Below are positions 24,234 through 32,323 of a stretch of 37,867 nt of DNA, piece after piece. Numbering within the stretch: position 1 is the first letter of the stretch; each line of letters begins with the position of its first letter. Below the pieces are notes generated by a model. That model had not been told where the DNA came from. It was given only the letters and a program-made list of their open reading frames with translations, and did not search any database. Made by a program: the position numbers and the translations under genes. Location of the stretch: the NCBI GenBank assembly GCA_021737045.1, contig JAIPES010000017.1, positions 1-37,867 of the forward strand, read 5' to 3'. This DNA comes from Desulfobacteraceae bacterium. Its GTDB lineage: Bacteria; Desulfobacterota; Desulfobacteria; Desulfobacterales; Desulfosalsimonadaceae.

Positions 24234-24629
24234 CTATTTTTCCCCTGTGATATGCGGCTTGATATCCAGAATCGGAGTCTGATCCATCATGTCCGTGTTT
24301 TCCACATCCAGGACGTTTTCCCGGATATCTGTCACCCGCAGCACAGATAAGCCGATGGCATTGGGCCGCCGGGGCGAGCAGATGGAAAACACCCCAAAGG
24401 GCCGGTCCCTGTGCGGCGGTTTCTGCACCAGCAGATCCGGGGTAAAGGCCTGGCTTTTGTGAAAGCAGAACAACACAACAATCTGCTCGCCAACAACCAC
24501 GTCCTGCAGGCCTTTTTGAAAATCCGGGTTGATCTCAATTCTGCCCTTTGCCCTGGAAATGGTCCAGTGCCGCGGTATATCGGTTTCATCCGTGTAAAAT
24601 GTGCCAATCGGGGTCATTTCGATTTTCAT
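24234..24629 (-). CDS. trmO: TrmO/TsaA-family tRNA methyltransferase
   Basis: 131 residues with the TrmO fold blocks: the N-terminal PIGTFYTDETDIPRHW, then CSPRRPNAIGLSVLRV near residue 83, and a final DQTPILDIKPH. In E. coli TrmO methylates t6A at tRNA position 37 using SAM. It is shorter than the E. coli protein because it lacks the C-terminal extension, as is common in bacteria outside Enterobacteria. The family also has archaeal paralogues of unclear role, so the tRNA function is a family-level inference. Repeat family 1 copy 3 lies upstream. Confidence 0.88.
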   Translation of the reverse strand: MKIEMTPIGTFYTDETDIPRHWTISRAKGRIEINPDFQKGLQDVVVGEQIVVLFCFHKSQAFTPDLLVQKPPHRDRPFGVFSICSPRRPNAIGLSVLRVTDIRENVLDVENTDMMDQTPILDIKPHITGEK

Positions 24630-24648
24630 CTGCCACCTCTTATGCTTT

Positions 24649-24800
24649 GATGGTTTCGTAAAAAGTAAGTTTTTAGATGGCGCCGTAAAAAGTTCAAGAT
24701 CAAGGCTTGCGCGATTCCGAAGAATGCAGCGTACTTATCCGTACGTGAAATTCTGAGGAATCGCGCGTAACGCAGATATTGGACTTTTTACGGCGCCATC
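24649..24800 (+). repeat. Dispersed palindrome family 1, copy 3
   Basis: A half-arm from 24649 (GATGGTTTCGTAAAAAGT) is followed by the 125-bp core 24676-24800, with the intact arms GATGGCGCCGTAAAAAGT and ACTTTTTACGGCGCCATC. It lies between the rlmD stop codon and the trmO start, on the minus-strand transcript if the two are read together. Confidence 0.92.
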
Positions 24801-24846
24801 ATGCTTTCTGGAGTTTCCTTTTGGGCCTTCTTCCGGATGGCTGGGC

Positions 24847-26235
24847 TTATTTGCGCACCAGCCGGGCTACCGCCTCGATGTGAAAGGTGTGCGGGAACAT
24901 GTCCACCGGCTGGATTTCAGCCACGTGATAGGTTTCGGCCATCAATGACAGATCCCGGGCCAGGGTGGCCGGATTGCAGGAGACATACACGATTTTTTCC
25001 GGGGCCATATCCAGTACGGATTTTACCACGTCCTTGTGCATGCCCGCCCTGGGGGGATCAATGACCATCAGATCCGGCCTGTGTTCTATCTGTGATATGG
25101 ACTGCCGGATATCGCCGGCCACGAATCTGCAGTTGGTGATCTGATTTTTTTCGCAGTTTTTTCCGGCATCAGCCACGGCCGATTCCACGATTTCCAGACC
25201 GGTGATCCGGCCCGCATCGGCTGAGAGCCAGATCGGAATTGTACCGGTTCCGGTATAAAGATCCACCACAGACTCAGATCCGCTTAACTGTGCATATCTG
25301 CGCACGGTATCATAGAGTTTTTCCGCCTGTGCGGTGTTGGTCTGGAAAAAGGAATTGGCCGAAACTTCAAAGACAAAATCGCCGAGTTGCTCCTGGACAA
25401 AGGCCCGGCCGGAAACGGGCAGTTCATATTCGCCTGCGGCCACAGCGGCTTTTTTGGCCGTGACATTGTTGACCACCCCGGCGATATCATCGTGGGCCTC
25501 CATGAGATAGTCGGCAACAGCCGCCAGCGCCCCGCGGTCCTCGGCTGCGGTGACCAGGTTGACCAGCCAGCGGTCTTCGGCCAGAGAATGGCGCAGCATC
25601 ACAAACCGCCAGAATCCTTCGTGGGTTCGCAGACCGTAAGGGGCCAACCCTGAGGCCCGGATCCGGTCGCGCACATCATTTAAGATGCGGTTTCCTTTTT
25701 CCGGCTGCAGCAGGCAGGCGTCAATATCCAGTATTTTATCAAATGTTCCCGGCACATGCAGGCCCAGGGCAAAATCCTTCGGGATATCGGTTCGGCCCAG
25801 TTCCTCGGGCAGCAGCCACCGCCTGTCAGAGCAGGAAAACTCCATTTTGTTGCGGTATCCGAAAATCTTGTCCGCCGGCAGCACCGGATGTACCGGCACC
25901 CCGGAGATCTGGCCGATGTGCTCCACGGCTTCTCTGACATGCCGGCGCTTGTATTCCAGTTGGCGCCCGTATTGCAGAAACTGCCACTTGCACCCCCCGC
26001 ACCACCCGGCATACCGGCAGGGCGGCTCGATTCTGTCAGCCGACGGCTCGATTATCTGCAGGGTTCGGGCTTCTGCATAGGATTTTTTCTTTTTCACGAT
26101 CCGGGCCAGCACCCGGTCGCCGGGCACGGACTGGTCCACAAAGACTGTATACCCGTCTATTTTGGCAATGCCCCGGCCGCCAAAGGCAATGCCCGTGACA
26201 TCGAGTTCAATTTCCTGTTTTTTCTTAACCGTCAT
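24847..26235 (-). CDS. rlmD: 23S rRNA (uracil-C5)-methyltransferase, RlmD/RumA type
   Basis: 462 residues from the ATG at 26235, with AAGGTATTGG upstream. N-terminal TRAM domain (~5-60). Then C73, C79 and C82 (CRYAGWCGGCKWQ), ligands of the [4Fe-4S] cluster typical of RumA. The C-terminal SAM-binding domain has LYTGTGTIPIWLS, the strand LMVIDPPRAGMHKDVV and the catalytic Cys loop YVSCNPATLARD. It methylates 23S rRNA U1939 or U747, and RlmD-type rather than RlmC-type is a guess. It is divergent from the alpha/beta hydrolase across ~700 bp of palindromes. Confidence 0.92.
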   Translation of the reverse strand: MTVKKKQEIELDVTGIAFGGRGIAKIDGYTVFVDQSVPGDRVLARIVKKKKSYAEARTLQIIEPSADRIEPPCRYAGWCGGCKWQFLQYGRQLEYKRRHVREAVEHIGQISGVPVHPVLPADKIFGYRNKMEFSCSDRRWLLPEELGRTDIPKDFALGLHVPGTFDKILDIDACLLQPEKGNRILNDVRDRIRASGLAPYGLRTHEGFWRFVMLRHSLAEDRWLVNLVTAAEDRGALAAVADYLMEAHDDIAGVVNNVTAKKAAVAAGEYELPVSGRAFVQEQLGDFVFEVSANSFFQTNTAQAEKLYDTVRRYAQLSGSESVVDLYTGTGTIPIWLSADAGRITGLEIVESAVADAGKNCEKNQITNCRFVAGDIRQSISQIEHRPDLMVIDPPRAGMHKDVVKSVLDMAPEKIVYVSCNPATLARDLSLMAETYHVAEIQPVDMFPHTFHIEAVARLVRK

Positions 26236-26304
26236 AATCCATCCAATACCTTTTATGTTTTCTCTTGCTTCATAATCCGGATCATGACGGTCTGTCAAAC
26301 AAAG

Positions 26305-26431
26305 CCGATGGCAAAACACAAAGGTCAATATCTGCGTTGCGCTGCATCCCTCGAAATTTCACGTACTGCCAGTACGCTGCATTTCTCGGGATTTGCGCGC
26401 CTTGATCTTGACCTTTGTGTTTTGCCATCGG
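26305..26431 (-). repeat. Divergent member of palindrome family 1 with different arms
   Basis: The inverted repeat has 24-bp perfect arms (26305-26328 and 26408-26431), beginning CCGATGGCAAAACACAAAGG. The arms do not match the GCCGTAAAAAGT arms of the other copies, but the interior (ATATCTGCGTT, AATTTCACGTAC, GTACGCTGCATT, CCTTGATCTTGA) does match, in inverse orientation. It lies 70 bp upstream of rlmD. Confidence 0.85.
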
Positions 26432-26473
26432 ATGCAGTCCAAATCAACGGATTGAATTTTACCGGAACCCGCA

Positions 26474-26668
26474 CATTGCGGCTTCCGGGGCGGGTTTGTT
26501 GGGCTGCATTGGAGCGGTTTCGGCAAAAGATTCGCGGGCGGCTTTGGCGCCCGGAATTTCAAACTGTCTGAGGGCGACAGCCCGAGTTTTTGAAATTCCA
26601 GCCAAAGGCGCACGCGAATCGCCGAAAGCGATCCGCAGCCCAACAAACCCGCCCCGGAAGCCACAATG
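26474..26668. repeat. Giant palindrome, family 3 copy 1
   Basis: The outer arms 26474-26507 (CATTGCGGCTTCCGGGGCGG and on) and 26635-26668 are complementary with one mismatch, and further complementary stretches continue inward to a 39-bp conserved heart at 26557-26595. Short open readings on both strands encode low-complexity peptides and look like by-products of the palindrome. No gene is supported. Confidence 0.85.
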
Positions 26669-26751
26669 CGAAAATCGTTGCAAGCCACCAAATCCAATTG
26701 CGTTGCAATATCGAAAACGATACATATATTGAAAATCTACCGCTCAAGACT

Positions 26752-26904
26752 GATGGTTTCGTAAAAAGTAAGTGTTCAGATGGCGCCGTAAAAAGTTCAA
26801 GATCAAGGCTTGCGCGATTGCCGAAGAATGCAGCGTACTTATCCGTACGTGAAATCCTGAGGAATCGCGCGTAACGCAGATATTGGACTTTTTACGGCGC
26901 CATC
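26752..26904 (+). repeat. Dispersed palindrome family 1, copy 4
   Basis: A half-arm from 26752 (GATGGTTTCGTAAAAAGT) is followed by the core 26779-26904, which is 126 bp because of one inserted G in GCGATTGCCGAAG. The arms are intact. It lies 50 bp upstream of the alpha/beta hydrolase ATG, so it may sit in that gene's 5' leader. Confidence 0.92.
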
Positions 26905-26954
26905 ACGACTGTTGCATGACATTTTGAATCACCTGGCATCAAAAAGGCGCCCAT

Positions 26955-27671
26955 ATGCAGGAAACCCTGTTTTTTGAGGCAGACGGTCTGCGGCTGCACG
27001 GCACCCTGCACCTGCCGCAAACCCCAAAACCCTCTTTTGTCATAGGGGTCCACGGCATGCTGTCCAACGGCGACTCCCCCAAACAGCAGGAGCTGGCCCG
27101 GCAATGCAACCGCATGGGAATCGCCTATTTCCGGTTTGATCACCGGGGATGCGGCAGAAGCGACGGGGTATTTGCGGAAGTGACCACCTTTGAAGGCCGG
27201 TGCCGGGATTTGACCGCTGCCATGGATGTGCTGGGCCGGCGCCCGGACCTGGGCCGCTCTGCGGGTCTTTTCGGCAGCAGCCTGGGCGGGGCGGTGGTGC
27301 TGCATGCGGCCCGGGAAACAGATTTTGACGCTGTGGTCACCCTGGCCGCACCCATCCGGTTTTCCGCCATTCACATCCCCGAAGATTATCAGACAGATCC
27401 GGACCTTGCCGGAATCCGCAGGGAGCAGTTGACCTATGACCTCACAGAAAACCTTGCCAAGGTCCACCACCTGCTGGTCTGCCACGGGGATGCCGACCCG
27501 GTGGTGCCTTACGAAAACGCCCTGCAAATTTACGATGCCGCCGGCACGCCCAAAAAACTCCTTTGCCTGCCCGGCGGCGATCACCCGTTGAGTCAGCCGG
27601 AACACCAGCAGACATTCATGGAAAACACCCTGAAATGGTTCGGCCGGCACCTGGTTTCCAAAACCGGTTGA
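26955..27671 (+). CDS. Alpha/beta hydrolase
   Basis: 238 residues. The oxyanion/HG region HGMLSNGDSPKQ, the nucleophile elbow GSSLGG with S109, an acid in HGDADPVVPY (D181 preferred) and H210 in GGDHPLSQ complete the triad. DHRGCGRSDG is also typical. Substrates in this family range from esters to peptides, and no specific one is suggested. It stands alone between the palindrome cluster and the ilv leader. AAAAAGG precedes the ATG. Confidence 0.88.
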   Translation: MQETLFFEADGLRLHGTLHLPQTPKPSFVIGVHGMLSNGDSPKQQELARQCNRMGIAYFRFDHRGCGRSDGVFAEVTTFEGRCRDLTAAMDVLGRRPDLGRSAGLFGSSLGGAVVLHAARETDFDAVVTLAAPIRFSAIHIPEDYQTDPDLAGIRREQLTYDLTENLAKVHHLLVCHGDADPVVPYENALQIYDAAGTPKKLLCLPGGDHPLSQPEHQQTFMENTLKWFGRHLVSKTG

Positions 27672-27713
27672 TTATAAGCAACAAAGAAGAAGGAAAAATA
27701 TCAAAATAAAGGG

Positions 27714-27743
27714 TTGACAAGGTCCTTGTGCGGCTGATAGGGA
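27714..27743 (+). promoter_or_regulatory. Candidate sigma-70 promoter for the ilv leader
   Basis: TTGACA at 27714-27719 is a perfect -35. With a spacing of 17-18 the -10 is ATAGGG or TAGGGA, which is poor. Transcription from here would give a ~100-nt leader ahead of the short peptide ORF at 27847. Confidence 0.5.
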
Positions 27744-27846
27744 ATTTGGAATCCAGTAATTGGTTTTTGCTGCAATTTTTCTCTGCAGGAACCGAAAGAA
27801 GCCAGTTGAATTGAAAATCAGTTGGATTCAAAAACGGATTGCCAAA

Positions 27847-27933
27847 ATGAATATCCGGCCGGTCATTTTCAGCCTTATTTTGATTATCGTACCCGTACTG
27901 GGCGTAGGCCTACTGGACGGGAAACGGGGTTGA
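27847..27933 (+). CDS. ilv operon leader peptide
   Basis: 28 residues, MNIRPVIFSLILIIVPVLGV then GLLDGKRG. Ile occurs 5 times, Val 4 and Leu 5, half the peptide. The general layout (branched-chain cluster, Pro, then Gly and a Lys-containing end) resembles the E. coli ilvGMEDA leader. Three of four Val codons are GTA, which is uncommon beside the GTG-rich neighbours. The ribosome site is weak (ACGGAT about 11 bases upstream). The stop codon at 27931-27933 lies inside the first strand of the antiterminator, as needed for translational attenuation. It is too short for standard gene finders. Confidence 0.85.
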   Translation: MNIRPVIFSLILIIVPVLGVGLLDGKRG

Positions 27934-27991
27934 TAATGGCTCGTAAAAATTTTTAAGCAGCATAAATTCTTACATAAACCGTTATCAGCCC
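27927..27991 (+). promoter_or_regulatory. Putative antiterminator of the ilv attenuator
   Basis: GGGTTGATAATGG (27927-27939) can pair over 13 bases with CCGTTATCAGCCC (27979-27991) with two G-U pairs. The second strand is also the 5' half of the terminator stem at 27976-27989, so the two structures exclude one another. The first strand spans the stop codon of the leader peptide. Confidence 0.75.
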
Positions 27992-28015
27992 TGAAAAGCT
28001 GATAACGGTTTTTTT
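27976..28015 (+). terminator. Attenuator terminator upstream of ilvD
   Basis: A perfect 14-bp stem, AAACCGTTATCAGC (27976-27989) with GCTGATAACGGTTT (27998-28011), has an 8-nt loop and is followed by a run of seven T (28009-28015). It ends 20 bases before the ilvD ATG, so it should stop transcription unless the antiterminator forms. Confidence 0.9.
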
Positions 28016-28035
28016 GTTTCAGGGGGAGACAAATC

Positions 28036-29706
28036 ATGAAAAGCGACATCGCCAAGCAGGGAATCGGAAGGGCGCCCCACCGGGCATTGCTAAAGGCCGC
28101 GGGCTACACCGACGATGAAATCCGCAGACCGCTGATCGGCATTGCCAACTCGGTAAACACCGTGGTGCCGGGCCACACGCACTTAAACCAGATCAGCGAG
28201 GCGGTCCGCGCCGGCATTTACATGGGCGGGGGCACGCCTGTGGAATTCGGGACCATCGGCGTATGCGACGGCATTGCCATGGGCCATGAAGGCATGAAAT
28301 ATTCTCTTGGCAGCCGGGAACTGATTGCTGATTCCATCGAGATCATGGCCACGGCCCATGCATTTGATGCCCTGGTGCTGATTCCCAACTGCGACAAGAT
28401 CGTGCCCGGAATGCTCATGGCGGCCGCGCGCCTGGATATCCCGGCCATTTTCATTTCCGGCGGTCCCATGCTGGCCGGCCGCAACCCGGAAAACCCGGGC
28501 GAAAAGGTAGATCTCATTTCGGTATTTGAATCCGTGGGCAAGGTCCGGCGGGGGGTAATGTCCGAGCAGGAACTTTGCGGCATTGAAGATGCGGCCTGTC
28601 CCACCTGCGGATCATGCTCAGGGATGTTTACGGCCAATTCCATGAATTGTCTCACCGAAGCCATCGGCCTGGGGCTGCCCGGAAACGGCACCATACCCGC
28701 GGTAATGTCGGCCCGTATTCGGCTGGCCAAGCAGGTCGGCATCCAGAGCGTGGCCCTGCACGAGCAGGGGATCGTGCCAAGCCGGATACTGACCCACGAG
28801 GCATTTGAAAACGCCCTGTGCGTGGACATGGCCCTGGGGTGTTCAACAAACACGGTGCTCCATATTGCGGCCCTGGCCCACGAAGCCGGAATGGCCCTGG
28901 ATTTAAACCGGATCAACGACATCAGCAACCGGATCCCGCATTTGTGCTCCCTGAGTCCGGGCGGGGCCCATCACATCGAGGACCTGCAAAACGCCGGGGG
29001 CATCGGCGGGGTCATGAAAACCCTGGCCGAAGCGGGCCTGATTGACACCTCTTGTCTGACAGTCACTGGAAAAAGTGTAAAGGACAATCTGGCCGCCGCC
29101 CGTGTTATCGACAATGAGGTCATCCGCCCCGTTGACCGGGCCCATCACCAGGTGGGGGGGCTGGCCGTGCTTTTCGGCAACCTGGCTCCAAACGGATGCG
29201 TGGTCAAGCAGTCCGCGGTGGTGGACAAGATGATGCAGCACGAGGGCCCTGCCCGGGTGTTTGATTCCGAGGAGGACGCCACTGAAGCCATCATGGACGG
29301 CCGGATCAACAAGGGAGACGTGGTGGTCATCCGGTATGAAGGTCCCATGGGCGGACCCGGCATGCGCGAGATGCTCACCCCCACTTCAGCCATTGCCGGC
29401 ATGGGCCTGGATGCCGATGTTGCCCTGATCACCGACGGCCGGTTTTCCGGGGGCACGCGCGGGGCGGCCATCGGTCATGTCTCGCCAGAAGCCATGCAGA
29501 AAGGTCCCATTGCCGTGGTAAAAGAAGGCGATATAATCGCCATTGACATTACCGGCAAAAGCATTTCTCTGAAGGTTGATGAAGACGAGCTGCACAAACG
29601 TTTTTCCGCATGGCAGGCCCCGGCGCCGAAAATCACCAAAGGCTACATGGCCAGATATGCCAAACAGGTCACCTCAGCGGACAAGGGAGCGGTATTAAAG
29701 CAATAA
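28036..29706 (+). CDS. ilvD: Dihydroxy-acid dehydratase
   Basis: 556 residues. [10 protein letters not shown] with C119 and K121 (the carbamylated lysine position) and CPTCGSC (C188, C191, C194) provide cluster and Mg2+ ligands. In the position where [2Fe-2S] members carry an extra Cys (PCN) this protein has VPGHTHL, as in E. coli IlvD, so a labile [4Fe-4S] type is more likely. It dehydrates 2,3-dihydroxy-isovalerate and -methylvalerate in valine and isoleucine synthesis. A strong AGGGGGA precedes the ATG. It is first in the ilv/leu operon and is directly under the attenuator. Confidence 0.96.
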   Translation: MKSDIAKQGIGRAPHRALLKAAGYTDDEIRRPLIGIANSVNTVVPGHTHLNQISEAVRAGIYMGGGTPVEFGTIGVCDGIAMGHEGMKYSLGSRELIADSIEIMATAHAFDALVLIPNCDKIVPGMLMAAARLDIPAIFISGGPMLAGRNPENPGEKVDLISVFESVGKVRRGVMSEQELCGIEDAACPTCGSCSGMFTANSMNCLTEAIGLGLPGNGTIPAVMSARIRLAKQVGIQSVALHEQGIVPSRILTHEAFENALCVDMALGCSTNTVLHIAALAHEAGMALDLNRINDISNRIPHLCSLSPGGAHHIEDLQNAGGIGGVMKTLAEAGLIDTSCLTVTGKSVKDNLAAARVIDNEVIRPVDRAHHQVGGLAVLFGNLAPNGCVVKQSAVVDKMMQHEGPARVFDSEEDATEAIMDGRINKGDVVVIRYEGPMGGPGMREMLTPTSAIAGMGLDADVALITDGRFSGGTRGAAIGHVSPEAMQKGPIAVVKEGDIIAIDITGKSISLKVDEDELHKRFSAWQAPAPKITKGYMARYAKQVTSADKGAVLKQ

Positions 29707-29764
29707 CATCCGACTCTGAAACCGTTTTTTATAACCCGCAAAAGCATTGATGATTGTATCATAA

Positions 29765-29827
29765 AAAACTTATTGATTTTACTTAACACTTAAAACTTAA
29801 CACTGCCTGTAAAAAGAATTTTACAGG
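29765..29827 (-). repeat. Dispersed repeat family 2, copy C
   Basis: On the minus strand, a CCTGTAAAATTC...TTTTTACAGG hairpin (29806-29827) is followed by three TTAAGTG-like units (29781-29804) and an AAAATCAATAA tail. It is one unit shorter than copies A and B and inverted. It lies in the 148-bp gap between ilvD and ilvB, so it is probably transcribed. Confidence 0.78.
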
Positions 29828-29854
29828 CCTATCAGAGAATGACGAGGACAGACA

Positions 29855-31543
29855 ATGAAGCTCAAAGGTGCTGATATACTGCTGAAAATGCTTCAGGAAG
29901 AAGGAGTGGACACCGTTTTCGGCTATCCGGGCGGAGCAGTGATTGATATTTATGACGCACTGATGGAGGAAAAAAGCATCAACCATGTGCTGGTTCGCCA
30001 CGAACAGGGCGCCGCCCATGCCGCAGACGGCTATGCCCGGGCTACCGGCAAGGTGGGCGTCTGCCTGGTGACCTCGGGGCCCGGGGCCACCAATACGGTC
30101 ACCGGCATTGCCTCGGCTTATATGGATTCCATTCCCATGGTGATCTTCACCGGCCAGGTGCCCACTGCCCTGATCGGAAACGACGCTTTCCAGGAAGTCG
30201 ATATTGTGGGCATCACCCGGCCCTGTACCAAGCACAATTACCTGGTCAAGGACGTTCGCAACCTTGCGCGCACCATCAAAGAGGCCTTTCACATCGCCCG
30301 CTCCGGCAGACCCGGACCGGTGCTGGTGGATCTGCCCAAGGATGTCATCACCGCCGCCACCCAGTTCAACGTGCCCGGAGAGGTGAAGCTCAAGACCTAC
30401 AATCCCACCTACAAGCCCAATATCAAGCAGCTCAACAAGGTGGTGGATCTCATTGCCAAAGCACAAAAGCCGGTGATTTTCTCCGGCGGCGGCGTCAGCC
30501 TGTGTCAGGGACACCGGGAGCTGACCGAACTGGCGCGCAAGCTGCAGATCCCGGTGACCAGCACGCTCATGGGGCTGGGCGGATTTCCGGGAACAGACCC
30601 GTTATGGCTGGGTATGCTGGGCATGCACGGCACGTTTCGGGCCAACATGGCGGTTTCTGAATGCGACCTTCTCATCTCCGTGGGAGTGCGCTTTGACGAC
30701 CGGGTCACGGGCAAGGTCGACGAGTTTGCCCCGAACGCCAAAATCGTGCAAATCGACATCGATCCCACCTCGATACAGAAAAACGTGCCGGTGCACGTGC
30801 CCGTGGTGGGCGACTGCAAAATCTCCCTGGCGGAAATCAATACGCTTGTGGACAAAAAGCAATGGGAAGAGCTGGAAGAAACCCGCAAGCCCTGGCTTGC
30901 ACAGATTGATGAATGGAAGCAAACCACGCCCCTGGCTTATCAGCAGGCAGAGGTGATCAAGCCCCAGTACGTGATCGAAACCCTTTATGACCTCACGGGC
31001 GGCGATGCGATCATTGCCACCGAAGTGGGCCAGAACCAGATGTGGGCGGCCCAGTATTACCACGTCAAAGAGCCGGGCCATTTTATCACCTCCGGGGGGC
31101 TGGGCGCCATGGGATTCGGGCTGCCCGCTGCCATCGGCGCCCAGGTGGGGGCTCCGGGCACGACTGTTGTCGACATTGCCGGCGACGGCTCCATTCAGAT
31201 GAACATCCAGGAACTGGCCACGGCAGTGCAATACAATCTTCCGGTGAAGGTGGTGATCTTAAACAACGGCTTTCTGGGCATGGTGCGCCAGTGGCAGGAA
31301 CTGTTCTACAAACGGCGCTATTCGTCCACACAGTTTGTCCATGCCCCGGATTTTGTCAAACTCGCCGAGGCTTACGGCGCCGTGGGGCTTCGGGCGAAAA
31401 CCCCGGATGAAGTGGCATCGGTTCTGCGTCAGGGACTGGAATGCAATAGGCCGGTGGTCATGGATTTTGTCGTGGAACCGGAGGAAAGCGTCTATCCCAT
31501 GGTGCCTGCAGGGGCACCGATTAAAAAGATGCTTCTGGTGTAA
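29855..31543 (+). CDS. ilvB: Acetolactate synthase large subunit
   Basis: 562 residues. Catalytic Glu50 in [15 protein letters not shown], the FAD/substrate region [13 protein letters not shown], and the thiamin-diphosphate motif GDGSIQMN (from 443) ending [10 protein letters not shown]. It condenses two pyruvates, or pyruvate and 2-oxobutyrate, in the valine and isoleucine pathways. GACGAGGACA lies before the ATG. The small subunit gene follows after 51 bases. A catabolic enzyme is unlikely because ilvN and ilvC are next. Confidence 0.96.
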   Translation: MKLKGADILLKMLQEEGVDTVFGYPGGAVIDIYDALMEEKSINHVLVRHEQGAAHAADGYARATGKVGVCLVTSGPGATNTVTGIASAYMDSIPMVIFTGQVPTALIGNDAFQEVDIVGITRPCTKHNYLVKDVRNLARTIKEAFHIARSGRPGPVLVDLPKDVITAATQFNVPGEVKLKTYNPTYKPNIKQLNKVVDLIAKAQKPVIFSGGGVSLCQGHRELTELARKLQIPVTSTLMGLGGFPGTDPLWLGMLGMHGTFRANMAVSECDLLISVGVRFDDRVTGKVDEFAPNAKIVQIDIDPTSIQKNVPVHVPVVGDCKISLAEINTLVDKKQWEELEETRKPWLAQIDEWKQTTPLAYQQAEVIKPQYVIETLYDLTGGDAIIATEVGQNQMWAAQYYHVKEPGHFITSGGLGAMGFGLPAAIGAQVGAPGTTVVDIAGDGSIQMNIQELATAVQYNLPVKVVILNNGFLGMVRQWQELFYKRRYSSTQFVHAPDFVKLAEAYGAVGLRAKTPDEVASVLRQGLECNRPVVMDFVVEPEESVYPMVPAGAPIKKMLLV

Positions 31544-31594
31544 GGCCAACCCGATAGGACATCCGTAAGAACCGGTTGAAAAAAGGATTTGATG

Positions 31595-32083
31595 ATGAGC
31601 GAAAAAAAGCATTTACTCTCCATTCTCGTGGACAATGAGCCGGGCGTGCTCTCGCGGATCACCGGGCTGTTTTCCGGCCGCGGATACAATATTGAAAGCC
31701 TGAGCGTGGCTGAAACCGTGGATCCCGGAATTTCCCGGATCACCATGGTCACCAAGGGCAGCCCCATGATCATCGAGCAGATTCAAAAACAGTTAAACAA
31801 GCTGATCAACGTGCTCAAAGTCATTGACCTGACCGGCACCCAATACGTGCAGCGGGAAATGGCCCTGGTAAAGGTCAATGCCCGCGCCGATCACCGGGCC
31901 GAAATCCTGCGCATCACCGATATTTTCCGGGGCCAGGTGGTGGACGTGGGCATGGAGCATTTTACCCTGAAAATCGAAGGCGATGCCGAAAAAATCGAAG
32001 CTGTATTAAATCTGCTAAAGCCCTTTGGCATCCGGGAGATCGCCCGCACCGGGTGCGTGGCCCTGCCCCGGGAAAACAGATAA
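31595..32083 (+). CDS. ilvN: Acetolactate synthase small subunit
   Basis: 162 residues from the second of two tandem ATG codons; AAGGA at 31583-31587 suits this start. N-terminal ACT domain (LLSILVDNEPGVLSRITGLF, NIESLSVAETVDP), then a second ACT-like domain with VKVNARADHRAEILRITDIF. It regulates the large subunit, with valine feedback expected for the family. Repeat family 1 copy 5 follows. Confidence 0.94.
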   Translation: MSEKKHLLSILVDNEPGVLSRITGLFSGRGYNIESLSVAETVDPGISRITMVTKGSPMIIEQIQKQLNKLINVLKVIDLTGTQYVQREMALVKVNARADHRAEILRITDIFRGQVVDVGMEHFTLKIEGDAEKIEAVLNLLKPFGIREIARTGCVALPRENR

Positions 32084-32132
32084 GGCATTTGAAAATTTGA
32101 AAGATTCAAGCGACAAGCCAAAGACAAACTTT

Positions 32133-32284
32133 GATGGCACCGTAAAAAGTCTGATTTCAGATGGTGCCGTAAAAAGTTCAAGATCAAGGCTTGCGCAATT
32201 TCGAAGAATGCAGCGTACTTAGACGTACGTGAAATTCTGAGAAATTGCGCGTAACGCAGATATTGGACTTTTTACGGCACCATC
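32133..32284 (+). repeat. Dispersed palindrome family 1, copy 5
   Basis: A half-arm from 32133 (GATGGCACCGTAAAAAGT) precedes the core 32160-32284, with arms GATGGTGCCGTAAAAAGT and ACTTTTTACGGCACCATC. The arms carry a compensating T/A variant relative to copy 3. It lies between ilvN and ilvC inside the operon and would form a very long hairpin in the mRNA. Confidence 0.92.
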
Positions 32285-32323
32285 AACTTTACTTACAATC
32301 AAAAATAACTGGAGGACAAAGAC

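Noticed and set aside
26359-26874. Several short open readings on both strands in the palindrome cluster
   Set aside because: Their peptides recur only because the DNA is palindromic; no start context and no protein family resemblance.
27672-28035. T-box or leucine riboswitch before ilvD
   Set aside because: No T-box core or tRNA-pairing specifier structure was seen, and the leader-peptide attenuator explains the region.
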